From positions 1 through 41,972 of the forward strand of contig CAYLMA010000032.1 in assembly GCA_964384915.1 (NCBI GenBank): 41,972 bases of DNA. Direction: 5' to 3'. The notes under the pieces were generated by a model. It ran no database searches and had not been told where the DNA came from. It saw only the letters and a list, made by a program, of their open reading frames with translations. Source of the DNA: Sulfurimicrobium sp964384915 (lineage in GTDB: Bacteria; Pseudomonadota; Gammaproteobacteria; Burkholderiales; Sulfuricellaceae). Each line of letters begins with the position of its first letter. The first letter of the stretch is position 1. The position numbers and the translations under genes were made by a program. Below are positions 31,181-37,922 of this stretch, piece by piece.

Positions 31181-31870
31181 ATGCAACCTGAATTACAAAT
31201 GACCACCCAAACTGCGGGATTGTCGCTTTCCACCCATAAGGTATTGCGCAATACCTACATGATGCTCGGCCTGACCATGGTTCCCACGGTGATAGGGGCG
31301 GTCATCGGCATGAGCTTGAATTTTTCCTTCATGGCTAAAAGCCCGATTCTGGGCATGGTGGTCATGCTGGCAATCATGTTCGGCCTGTTCTGGGGGATTT
31401 CCAAGAACCGCGACAGCGGCGTGGGCGTCGCGCTGTTGCTGGCGCTGACTTTCTTCATGGGGCTGATGCTGGGCCCGATCCTGCAAGTGGCTTTGCACCT
31501 GAAAAACGGCGCCCAACTGGTGGGCCTCGCTGCCGGCGGAACCGGCGTGATATTCCTGGCGTTGGCCTCTTATGCCACGGTGTCCAAGAAGGATTTCAGC
31601 TTCCTGGGGAATTTCCTCTTTGTCGGCCTGATTCTCTTGATCATCGCTTCCCTGGCCAACCTGTTCTTCCAGGTTCCGGCTGCGTCCCTCGCCATTTCCT
31701 CGATCGCGGTGCTGATTTTTTCCGGCTTCATCCTGTTTGATGTGAGCCGCATCGTGCAAGGCGGCGAGACCAACTATGTCATGGCAACGCTGGCCCTGTA
31801 TCTCGATATCTACAACCTGTTCGTCAACCTGCTGCAATTGCTGATGGCGTTGAGCGGCGAGAAGGACTAA
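31181..31870 (+). CDS. Bax inhibitor-1 / YccA family membrane protein
   Basis: A 229-aa inner-membrane protein with seven hydrophobic helices, for example YMMLGLTMVPTVIGAVIGM, ILGMVVMLAIMFGLFWGI and GVALLLALTFFMGLMLGPIL. The C-terminus carries the family's LYLDIYNLFVNLLQLLMAL. E. coli YccA modulates the FtsH protease, and other BI-1 members act as pH-sensitive calcium leak channels; which applies here is unknown. The ATG at 31181 follows AAGGAGAG; a TTG just before it is not needed. A strong terminator follows. Confidence 0.93.
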   Translation: MQPELQMTTQTAGLSLSTHKVLRNTYMMLGLTMVPTVIGAVIGMSLNFSFMAKSPILGMVVMLAIMFGLFWGISKNRDSGVGVALLLALTFFMGLMLGPILQVALHLKNGAQLVGLAAGGTGVIFLALASYATVSKKDFSFLGNFLFVGLILLIIASLANLFFQVPAASLAISSIAVLIFSGFILFDVSRIVQGGETNYVMATLALYLDIYNLFVNLLQLLMALSGEKD

Positions 31871-31887
31871 ACAGATCGCGCACGAAC

Positions 31888-31915
31888 AAAAAGGGCAGCC
31901 TTGGCTGCCCTTTTT
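31888..31915. terminator. Terminator after the YccA-type gene
   Basis: AAAAAGGGCAGCC-TT-GGCTGCCCTTTTT. The stem is perfect and flanked by A and T runs, so it can serve the plus-strand gene and the convergent proB operon. Confidence 0.95.
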
Positions 31916-31994
31916 GTTTAACCGCGCTCGCGCTGAAGCAGCACGATGTTGTCGTTTCGGCATAACGTGCGCAGGCGCACATTAGCCTTCACTG

Positions 31995-32027
31995 CAATCT
32001 GGTTTTGCTTAGAGCAAAACCAGATTG
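31995..32027 (-). repeat. Perfect 15-bp hairpin spanning the proB stop codon
   Basis: CAATCTGGTTTTGCT (31995-32009) is the exact inverted complement of 32013-32027, with a 3-base loop. The last codons of proB (Asn-Leu-Val-Leu) form one arm, and the TAA stop begins in the loop. No T-run follows on the minus strand. It may stabilise the 3' end of the mRNA. Confidence 0.85.
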
Positions 32028-33127
32028 TCACGGTGTATCATTTCCATTTCATCCACGTAGCCCAGGATGGATTCAATCTCGCTGCTCGGGTGGCGCATGA
32101 TTTTCCTGGCTTCCCCGGCAGCATAATTGACCAGGCCGCGGGCGATCTCACGGCCATTGAGGTCAACGCAGGTCACGACTTCGCCACGCTCAAAATCGCC
32201 GCTCAGATCGCATACCCCGATGGGCAGCAGGCTTTTGCCTTCCTGGCGCAGCGCCTTGGCGGCGCCTTCGTCCAGCGTGAGCTTGCCGCGCACCTGCAGG
32301 TGGTCGGCAAGCCACTGCTTTCTGGCGGCGAGGGGCATGGTCTCGGCAATCAGTTGGGTGCCGATGGCTTCGCCGCGCGCGAGGCGCACCAGTACATCCG
32401 CTTCACGCCCGGACGCGATGACGGTGTGCGCGCCGCTGCGGGTGGCGCGCTTGGCGGCGAGGATCTTGGTCAGCATGCCGCCACGGCCGATGTCGCTGCC
32501 GGCACCCCCGGCCATTTTTTCCAGTTCGGGGTCGCCGGCGCGCGCTTCCTGAATCAGGGTGGCGGATGGGTCCTTGCGCGGATCGGCGCTGTATAGGCCG
32601 GACTGGTCAGTCAGGATCACCAGCGTGTCGGCTTCGATCAGGTTGGTGACCAGGGCGCCCAGGGTGTCGTTGTCGCCAAAACGGATTTCATCGGTGACCA
32701 CCGTGTCGTTTTCATTGATGATGGGGATGACGTCGAGTCGCAGCAGCGTGCGCAAAGTGGTCCGGGCGTTGAGGTAGCGCTTGCGGTCCGACAGGTCGTC
32801 GTGGGTGAGCAGGATCTGCGCGGTGTGCAGCCCATGCTGGCGGAAGCAGCTCTCATACACCTGCACCAGCCCCATTTGGCCGACCGCGGCGGCAGCCTGC
32901 AATTCGTGCACGGCGCTGGGGCGTTTTTTCCAGCCCAGGCGCTGCATGCCTTCGGCCACCGCGCCGGAGGAAACCAGGACGACTTCCCGCCCCATTTTCT
33001 TGAGTTCGGCGATCTGCGCCGCCCAGTTGGCAATGGCGACATGGTCGAGGCCCGCGCCGCTGTTTGTGACCAAGCTGCTGCCGACTTTGACGACCAGGCG
33101 CCGCGAGTTTTCGAGTATGGATTTCAT
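32009..33127 (-). CDS. proB: Glutamate 5-kinase
   Basis: Phosphorylates glutamate on the gamma carboxyl, the first step of proline synthesis and feedback-inhibited by proline. 372 aa. An amino-acid-kinase domain (RRLVVKVGSSLVTNSGAGLD, EVVLVSSGAVAEGM, INENDTVVTDEIRFGDNDTL, GRGGMLTKILAAKRATRSG) is followed by a C-terminal PUA domain (about residues 280-360). It is the last gene of the rplU-rpmA-obgE-proB run, 3 bases after obgE, as in many betaproteobacteria. Its stop codon lies in the loop of a perfect hairpin. Confidence 0.95.
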   Translation of the reverse strand: MKSILENSRRLVVKVGSSLVTNSGAGLDHVAIANWAAQIAELKKMGREVVLVSSGAVAEGMQRLGWKKRPSAVHELQAAAAVGQMGLVQVYESCFRQHGLHTAQILLTHDDLSDRKRYLNARTTLRTLLRLDVIPIINENDTVVTDEIRFGDNDTLGALVTNLIEADTLVILTDQSGLYSADPRKDPSATLIQEARAGDPELEKMAGGAGSDIGRGGMLTKILAAKRATRSGAHTVIASGREADVLVRLARGEAIGTQLIAETMPLAARKQWLADHLQVRGKLTLDEGAAKALRQEGKSLLPIGVCDLSGDFERGEVVTCVDLNGREIARGLVNYAAGEARKIMRHPSSEIESILGYVDEMEMIHRDNLVLL

Positions 33128-33130
33128 GTT

Positions 33131-34228
33131 TTATTCGGTTGCAGAAAGAGTTTGCTGTCCTGTGCCGCTCGAGTCCACGGGCGTTCCCGTAGGTTCTTCC
33201 GTATCTTCCAGCGGTGGGCGGTTGTGCTCCAGGTGTTCCATGATGGCGTAGGTGAGCTCTTTGCAGCCTTCGCCCGTCAAGGCTGAAATCATAAAGCATC
33301 TGCCCTCCCAGCCAAAGTCGCGCAGAAACTGTTGCAGGCGCTCGCCGCGCTCTTCGGCCGGAAGCGCGTCCATCTTGTTCAGCACCAGCCAGCGGGGTTT
33401 CTGGTAGAGGTCTTCGTCGTATTTGCGCAATTCCTCGATAATGGCGTGCGCTTCCCGCACCGGGCTGACCGCTTCGTCGAAGGGCGCAATGTCCACCAGG
33501 TGCAACAGCAGGCGGGTGCGCGCCAGGTGGCGCAGGAACTGGTGTCCCAGGCCCGCCCCTTCTGCGGCGCCTTCAATCAGGCCGGGAATGTCGGCGATGA
33601 CGAAGCTGCGTTCGGTGTCCACGCGCACCACGCCGAGGTTGGGGTGCAGGGTGGTGAAGGGGTAATCCGCAACCTTGGGCCTGGCTGCAGAAACGGCGCG
33701 GATGAAAGTGGATTTTCCGGCGTTGGGCATGCCCAGCAGGCCTACGTCGGCCAGCACCTTGAGCTCCAGCGCCAGTTCGAATTCCTCGCCCTGTTCGCCT
33801 GGGGTGCACTGGCGCGGCGCGCGATTGGTGCTGGACTTGAAATGCAGGTTGCCCAGGCCGCCTTGGCCGCCCTTGGCGATCAGCGCTTTCTGGCCGTCAC
33901 TGGAGAGATCTGCGATGAGCCGGCCAGTTTCCTGTTCGGTAATGACGGTGCCTACCGGCACGCGCAAAATCAGGTCTTCTCCACCCTTGCCATAGCGATC
34001 GCTGCCATGGCCATTCTCGCCGCGCTCGGCGCGGTGGACGCGCCTGTAGCGATAATCGATCAAGGTGTTGATATTGCGATCCGCAACGGCATAAATGCTG
34101 CCGCCACGACCGCCGTCACCGCCATCAGGCCCTCCCTTGGGGATGTATTTTTCGCGCCTAAAGCTGGCGGCGCCGTTGCCGCCATTGCCAGCGTGAACCT
34201 CGATCTTTGCTTCGTCTATGAATTTCAT
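33131..34228 (-). CDS. obgE: GTPase Obg/CgtA
   Basis: An essential GTPase acting in 50S ribosome maturation and growth control. 365 aa. A glycine-rich Obg domain (residues 1-158, with AGNGGNGAASFRREKYIPKG and GGQGGLGN) precedes the G domain (GMPNAGKSTFIRA, the switch region PNLGVVRV, DIPGLIEGAAEGAGLG, LNKMD, and SALTGEG). The C-terminal tail is short and acidic/proline-rich (NRPPLEDTEEPTGTPVDSSG), which varies between species. The terminator-like hairpin and repeat between rpmA and this gene may lower its expression relative to the ribosomal proteins. Confidence 0.96.
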   Translation of the reverse strand: MKFIDEAKIEVHAGNGGNGAASFRREKYIPKGGPDGGDGGRGGSIYAVADRNINTLIDYRYRRVHRAERGENGHGSDRYGKGGEDLILRVPVGTVITEQETGRLIADLSSDGQKALIAKGGQGGLGNLHFKSSTNRAPRQCTPGEQGEEFELALELKVLADVGLLGMPNAGKSTFIRAVSAARPKVADYPFTTLHPNLGVVRVDTERSFVIADIPGLIEGAAEGAGLGHQFLRHLARTRLLLHLVDIAPFDEAVSPVREAHAIIEELRKYDEDLYQKPRWLVLNKMDALPAEERGERLQQFLRDFGWEGRCFMISALTGEGCKELTYAIMEHLEHNRPPLEDTEEPTGTPVDSSGTGQQTLSATE

Positions 34229-34236
34229 GTGAATCC

Positions 34237-34317
34237 GTAGGGCGCATTAACCGCAGGCGTAATGCGCCGTGTGTAGCCAAGCGTTAAGGCGCAATAAGCT
34301 GCGCCATGGCGCCCTAC
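34237..34317. repeat. 81-bp palindromic repeat element between rpmA and obgE
   Basis: It is bounded by GTAGGGCGC (34237-34245) and its exact inverse GCGCCCTAC (34309-34317). Inside is another perfect stem, GGCGCATTA (34241-34249) with TAATGCGCC (34260-34268). Elements of this GTAGGGCGCATTA type are widespread dispersed intergenic repeats in proteobacteria (from memory). It has no coding content and sits in the transcribed spacer upstream of obgE. Confidence 0.7.
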
Positions 34318-34321
34318 CAGC

Positions 34322-34359
34322 TATAAAATAAAACGGCCCTATCTTTCCGATAGGGCCGT
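34322..34359 (-). terminator. Attenuating terminator between rpmA and obgE
   Basis: On the minus strand ACGGCCCTATC-GGAAA-GATAGGGCCGT forms an 11-bp perfect stem, followed by TTTATTTTAT. It lies 26 bases after the rpmA stop. It would end most ribosomal-protein transcripts, with read-through feeding obgE and proB. Confidence 0.88.
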
Positions 34360-34384
34360 ATCGCTTCGCCTGCTGCCTTAAAAA

Positions 34385-34645
34385 TCAGGCAGCCGGGATG
34401 ATGCTCACCATGGTGCGACGCAGCGCGCCTTTAACGGAAAACTGCACGTGGCCGTCAATCTTGGCGAACAGGGTGTGATCTTTGCCGATGCCAACATTGT
34501 CGCCGGGGTGCATCTGGGTGCCGCGCTGGCGCACGATGATGCTGCCGCCGGAAACCAGTTCGCCGCCGTAACGTTTGACGCCAAGGCGTTTGGAATGTGA
34601 GTCGCGGCCGTTACGTGAACTACCGCCTGCTTTTTTATGTGCCAT
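34385..34645 (-). CDS. rpmA: 50S ribosomal protein L27
   Basis: A ribosomal protein of the large subunit whose N-terminus reaches the peptidyl transferase centre. 86 aa, beginning MAHKKAGGSSRNGRDSHSKR, with LGVKRYGGELVSGGSIIVRQ and GTQMHPGDNVGIGKDHTLFA, all nearly invariant. It starts 35 bases after rplU with the usual rplU-rpmA pairing. AAGGAG precedes the ATG. Confidence 0.98.
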   Translation of the reverse strand: MAHKKAGGSSRNGRDSHSKRLGVKRYGGELVSGGSIIVRQRGTQMHPGDNVGIGKDHTLFAKIDGHVQFSVKGALRRTMVSIIPAA

Positions 34646-34680
34646 GAATTTTCTCCTTGCTCAGCGCTTATGAGCAGCGC

Positions 34681-34992
34681 TTACTGGGCGATTTGATCGA
34701 TACGGATCTCGGTAAAGTTCTGCCGATGTCCCTGGGTTTTACGGTAGTGCTTGCGGCGGCGCATTTTGAAAATCATCACCTTCTTCGCACGTCCCTGTCC
34801 GATAACGGTCGCCTTCACCGTTGCGCCTGCTATCAGGGGGGCACCCACTGTTACCGCTTCGCCATCCGCGACCATCAATACTTGATCCAGTACGATTTCG
34901 CTGCCGATGTCTGCCGGTATCTGTTCTATTTTAAGTTTTTCGCCAGCGACGACGCGATATTGCTTGCCGCCGGTTTTTATGACCGCATACAT
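34681..34992 (-). CDS. rplU: 50S ribosomal protein L21
   Basis: A large-subunit protein that binds 23S rRNA near L20. 103 aa from the ATG at 34992: MYAVIKTGGKQYRVVAGEKL, with VKATVIGQGRAKKVMIFKM and KHYRKTQGHRQNFTEIRI at the C-terminus. An in-frame ATG four codons upstream exists, but its GGAG serves as the ribosome site for 34992, the family start. A consensus-like promoter lies at 35031-35059, so this is the first gene of the rplU-rpmA-obgE-proB operon. Confidence 0.97.
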   Translation of the reverse strand: MYAVIKTGGKQYRVVAGEKLKIEQIPADIGSEIVLDQVLMVADGEAVTVGAPLIAGATVKATVIGQGRAKKVMIFKMRRRKHYRKTQGHRQNFTEIRIDQIAQ

Positions 34993-35030
34993 GTTGAGCT
35001 CCATTACTTCACTTTTGAAATGAACCCGGA

Positions 35031-35059
35031 ATTATGCCTAAGCTTATGATAGAGGTCAA
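35031..35059 (-). promoter_or_regulatory. Promoter of the rplU-rpmA operon
   Basis: On the minus strand: TTGACC, 17-base spacer, CATAAT. It is about 40 bases upstream of the rplU start and diverges from the ispB promoter. Confidence 0.72.
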
Positions 35060-35110
35060 GATTTGTTTGTTGCGCGCGGCCCATGGCAAGAGAAGGAATT
35101 TTATCTCCTC

Positions 35111-35140
35111 TTGACACTTTCTCGTGAACATTCCTAACAT
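35111..35140 (+). promoter_or_regulatory. Promoter of ispB
   Basis: TTGACA (perfect -35), 18-base spacer, TAACAT. The predicted start is near 35147, only a few bases before the candidate start codons at 35150 (TTG) and 35162 (GTG). Confidence 0.65.
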
Positions 35141-35161
35141 TCAGTTTTTTTGGATTATTTC

Positions 35162-36130
35162 GTGCCACTCGAAGCCATTCGCGACTGCATTGATACGGAC
35201 ATGCATGCCGTTGACGCGGTTATCCGCCAGCGTCTACATTCTGAAGTAGTACTGATTCGCCAGGTCAGTGAATACATCATCCATAGCGGGGGCAAACGTC
35301 TCCGACCTGCCCTGGTGCTGCTGGCAGCGGGAGCCTTCGGCTATCGCGGCACACATCATCATGAACTGGCTGCTGTGGTTGAGTTTATCCATACCGCGAC
35401 TTTGCTGCATGATGATGTGGTTGACGAATCCAGCCTGCGTCGTGGGCAGGAGACTGCCAATGCCATGTTCGGCAACGCCGCCAGCGTGCTGGTGGGCGAT
35501 TTCCTTTATTCACGTGCATTTCAGATGATGGTCGGCGTGAACAACCTGCGTGTCATGGAGGTGCTCGCCGATGCAACCAATGTCATTGCTGAGGGGGAGG
35601 TTCTGCAGTTGCTCAACTGCCATGATCCGGATATTGACGAAGACCGCTATTTGCAGGTGATTCACTATAAAACCGCCAAGCTGTTCGAGGCCGCCAGCCG
35701 TTTGGGCGCGATTTTGGGCGGCGCCTCCCGAGAGGTCGAGGATGCCATGGCGGAATACGGCATGCGTCTGGGGACGGCATTTCAGTTGATCGATGATGTT
35801 CTGGATTATTCGGGTGATCATCAGGAGACAGGTAAGAATGTGGGCGATGATCTGGCCGAAGGTAAACCCACGCTGCCCTTGATTTATGCGATCAAACATG
35901 GTGATTCGGCGCAGGCTGGAGTGGTGCGCCATGCGATTGAGCGGGGGGGCTTGGATGATTTGCAGGGCGTGCTGCAGGCGATTCGCGATACCGGGGCGCT
36001 GGACTATACGCGCCAGCAGGCCGTGCGCGAGGCGCGGGCAGCCTGTACGGCGATTTCCGGCTTGCCCGTTTCAAAATTCAAGGATTCTTTGTTACAATTG
36101 GCCGACTTTGCGGTTACGCGGAATCACTAG
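35162..36130 (+). CDS. ispB: Octaprenyl diphosphate synthase (trans-polyprenyl synthase)
   Basis: Builds the C40 side chain of ubiquinone from farnesyl diphosphate and isopentenyl diphosphate units. 322 aa from GTG at 35162; a TTG at 35150 would add four residues. Both aspartate-rich motifs are present: FARM as LLHDDVVDESSLRRG and SARM as FQLIDDVLDYSGD, plus SGGKRLRPALVLLAAG. No ATG start and no ribosome site are visible, and the promoter predicts a near-leaderless mRNA; GTG is favoured because relatives begin M-x-LExIR. It is divergent from rplU, the standard arrangement. The tRNA-Pro gene follows 16 bases after the stop. Confidence 0.94.
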   Translation: MPLEAIRDCIDTDMHAVDAVIRQRLHSEVVLIRQVSEYIIHSGGKRLRPALVLLAAGAFGYRGTHHHELAAVVEFIHTATLLHDDVVDESSLRRGQETANAMFGNAASVLVGDFLYSRAFQMMVGVNNLRVMEVLADATNVIAEGEVLQLLNCHDPDIDEDRYLQVIHYKTAKLFEAASRLGAILGGASREVEDAMAEYGMRLGTAFQLIDDVLDYSGDHQETGKNVGDDLAEGKPTLPLIYAIKHGDSAQAGVVRHAIERGGLDDLQGVLQAIRDTGALDYTRQQAVREARAACTAISGLPVSKFKDSLLQLADFAVTRNH

Positions 36131-36146
36131 CCTGCCGTTGTTATTT

Positions 36147-36223
36147 CGGGGTGTAGCTTAGCCTGGTAGAGCGCTACGTTCGGGACGTAGAGGCCGGAGG
36201 TTCGAATCCTCTCACCCCGACCA
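36147..36223 (+). tRNA. tRNA-Pro (anticodon CGG)
   Basis: 77 bases including the encoded CCA end. Acceptor stem CGGGGTG with CACCCCG, D arm with AGCCTGGTAGAGCG, anticodon stem CTACG-TTCGGGA-CGTAG giving anticodon CGG (reads CCG), variable loop, and T arm GGAGGTTCGAATCCTCT. It lies just after ispB. Confidence 0.97.
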
Positions 36224-36253
36224 ACTTGCTTAACATTCCCTTTTTTCTTGGCA

Positions 36254-37600
36254 TCAGTCCCTTAGTCCGTAGCGGATCAGCTTGCGGTACAGGGTTCGCT
36301 CGCTAATGCCCAGAATTTCCGCCACCTGGCGTCGATGGCCCTGATATTGTTCCAGCAGCCTTGCGATATGGGCCGATTCCAGTTCGGAGATCGACGTGAC
36401 TTGCGCGAGTGGCTTTCCTGCATCCTGACGGATGCTTGAAGGTCTTGGTGATGCACCTGTATTCCACTGGGCGTTTGCATCGAAGCGAATGTGATCGGCT
36501 GTAATCAGGCCGTTGTTGCTCAATATCAGGGCTTTTTGCAGGATGTTGCGTAGCTCGCGTACGTTGCCGGGGTAGTCGTATTCCATTAAACGTGTGGCGG
36601 CATCTTCTCGAAGATGGAAACTCCTGCCCCTGTTCATGCGTGACAGCAAGGCCTTGGATAGGGGCGGGATGTCGCTGCGCCTCTCCCTTAGAGCGGGAAG
36701 CGTGACGTCTATACCCGCTATGCGGTAATACAGGTCAAGCCGGAACTGGCTTTGATCCACCATGTCCAGCAGGTCCCGGTTGGTGGCGCTGACAATGCGG
36801 ACATCCGCCCGCAGGGTTTCGGTCCCGCCAACGCGGCGGTATTCTCCGCTTTCCAGGACGCGCAGTAGTTTGGCTTGCATCGAGAGTGGAATTTCTCCAA
36901 TCTCGTCGAGAAAAAGTGTGCCGCCATCAGCCAGTTCGAACAACCCCAGTTTGCGCCCTACGCATCCGGTAAATGCCCCGCGTTCATGGCCAAAGAGTTC
37001 GCTTTCAAACATGGATTCGGTAATTGAAGCGCAGTCCACGGCGATGAATGTCTTGTTCTCCCGGCTGGAGCGGCGATGGATGTACTGTGCGGCCAACTCC
37101 TTGCCCACCCCGCTTTCGCCATACAGAAGAATAGAAGCTTCCGATTCGGCCACGCGGGTCAGGTTGTCCACGCAGGCGAGAAAGGCAGGAGATTTTCCGA
37201 TCATGCGCATTTCGCTGCAGTCGAGTGCCGTGGATGGGGCGAACGGGAAGATGGCTTCTCCCAGGTACATTTCACCGCTCAGGCCGCGTATTGGATGGCC
37301 CTGGATGCGCACGTGTTCGGGACGGTTGTGGTTGTCATAGTGGGTGTGGAGAACCTGCTGCCCTTCGCCGGTGGCGAACACCTGCTGGTGGGGGCAGGTT
37401 TCGCCATTGAGATGACAGGGAACGGAAGAGTGGTGTGATATTTCGTGGCAGGCGCGTCCGACGACCTGCTGCTCGTCAGCGCCGTAGCGTATGCAGTAAG
37501 CGCGATTGGCGGCGACAATGCGGTAGTTATTGTCAATCAGGACGAATGGATTTTCCTGGGCATCAATGAGGGATTGGAGCTGTACGGGGATATGGTTCAT
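36254..37600 (-). CDS. fisR: Sigma54-dependent activator with FisR-like cysteine sensor domain
   Basis: A 448-aa enhancer-binding protein. A PAS-like sensor (residues 1-125) has cysteines C51, C62 and C69 in GRACHEISH and VPCHLNGETCPHQ. The spacing of 11 and 7 equals that of C53/C64/C71 in Cupriavidus FisR, which senses sulfane sulfur. Next is an AAA+ domain (about 135-375: GESGVGKE Walker A, GAFTG sigma54-contact motif, GGTLFLDEIGE Walker B, SATNRDL, YDYPGNVRELRNI). A Fis-type HTH ends the protein (RRQVAEILGISERTLYRKL). It is divergent from sqr across a region with palindromic sites and a sigma54 promoter. Activation of sqr in response to polysulfide is inferred from family, residues and context. 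Confidence 0.86.
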   Translation of the reverse strand: MNHIPVQLQSLIDAQENPFVLIDNNYRIVAANRAYCIRYGADEQQVVGRACHEISHHSSVPCHLNGETCPHQQVFATGEGQQVLHTHYDNHNRPEHVRIQGHPIRGLSGEMYLGEAIFPFAPSTALDCSEMRMIGKSPAFLACVDNLTRVAESEASILLYGESGVGKELAAQYIHRRSSRENKTFIAVDCASITESMFESELFGHERGAFTGCVGRKLGLFELADGGTLFLDEIGEIPLSMQAKLLRVLESGEYRRVGGTETLRADVRIVSATNRDLLDMVDQSQFRLDLYYRIAGIDVTLPALRERRSDIPPLSKALLSRMNRGRSFHLREDAATRLMEYDYPGNVRELRNILQKALILSNNGLITADHIRFDANAQWNTGASPRPSSIRQDAGKPLAQVTSISELESAHIARLLEQYQGHRRQVAEILGISERTLYRKLIRYGLRD

Positions 37601-37607
37601 GAAAGCG

Positions 37608-37630
37608 TGTCATGACAGAATGTCATGACA
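37608..37630. promoter_or_regulatory. Two perfect TGTCATGACA palindromes, likely activator sites
   Basis: TGTCATGACA occurs at 37608-37617 and again at 37621-37630, 13 bases apart. They lie 8-30 bases upstream of the regulator's own ATG, so binding would probably repress that gene while also serving as a distant enhancer (about 220 bases) for sqr. Confidence 0.75.
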
Positions 37631-37768
37631 GTATACGTCAAGTGGAATGTATTGCAATCTACTTGTTTGATATGTCTTGTATATAAAACATGGCCTTGCA
37701 TAAGCTGCATCAGTGCCACGCTATACCATCATCAAAATATAATTATGAAAGTCAATGGCTTGGGCGTT

Positions 37769-37798
37769 CATGACAGAATGACAGGAAGTGCTGTCATG
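37769..37798. promoter_or_regulatory. Second group of half-sites, proximal enhancer for sqr
   Basis: CATGACAG (37769-37776), ATGACAG (37778-37784) and the inverted CTGTCATG (37791-37798). The half-sites match those of the TGTCATGACA palindromes. They lie about 50-80 bases upstream of the sigma54 promoter. Confidence 0.7.
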
Positions 37799-37849
37799 TT
37801 TTGCTAAGCGCGCCACATTATTATCAATAATTACAGCTTGTTGACGTTC

Positions 37850-37865
37850 TGGCATGGCAATTGCT
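37850..37865 (+). promoter_or_regulatory. Sigma54 (-24/-12) promoter of sqr
   Basis: TGGCATG-GCAA-TTGCT against the consensus TGGCACG-N4-TTGCW: one mismatch, correct spacing. The predicted start is near 37875, leaving a 48-base leader before the ATG at 37923. Confidence 0.88.
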
Positions 37866-37922
37866 AATGCCCTTGTTCTGTAAGCTTTGTTTTTTGCAGC
37901 GGTCAGAATGGAGGATGGTGAA

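Larger units (their letters stand above)
37601..37922. promoter_or_regulatory. Control region between the fisR-like gene and sqr
   Basis: 322 bases, A/T-rich in the middle, with no reading frame of note. It contains two groups of regulator-type sites (37608-37630 and 37769-37798) and a sigma54 promoter (37850-37865), listed separately. The ribosome site for sqr is GGAGG (37910-37914), 8 bases before the ATG. Confidence 0.75.
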
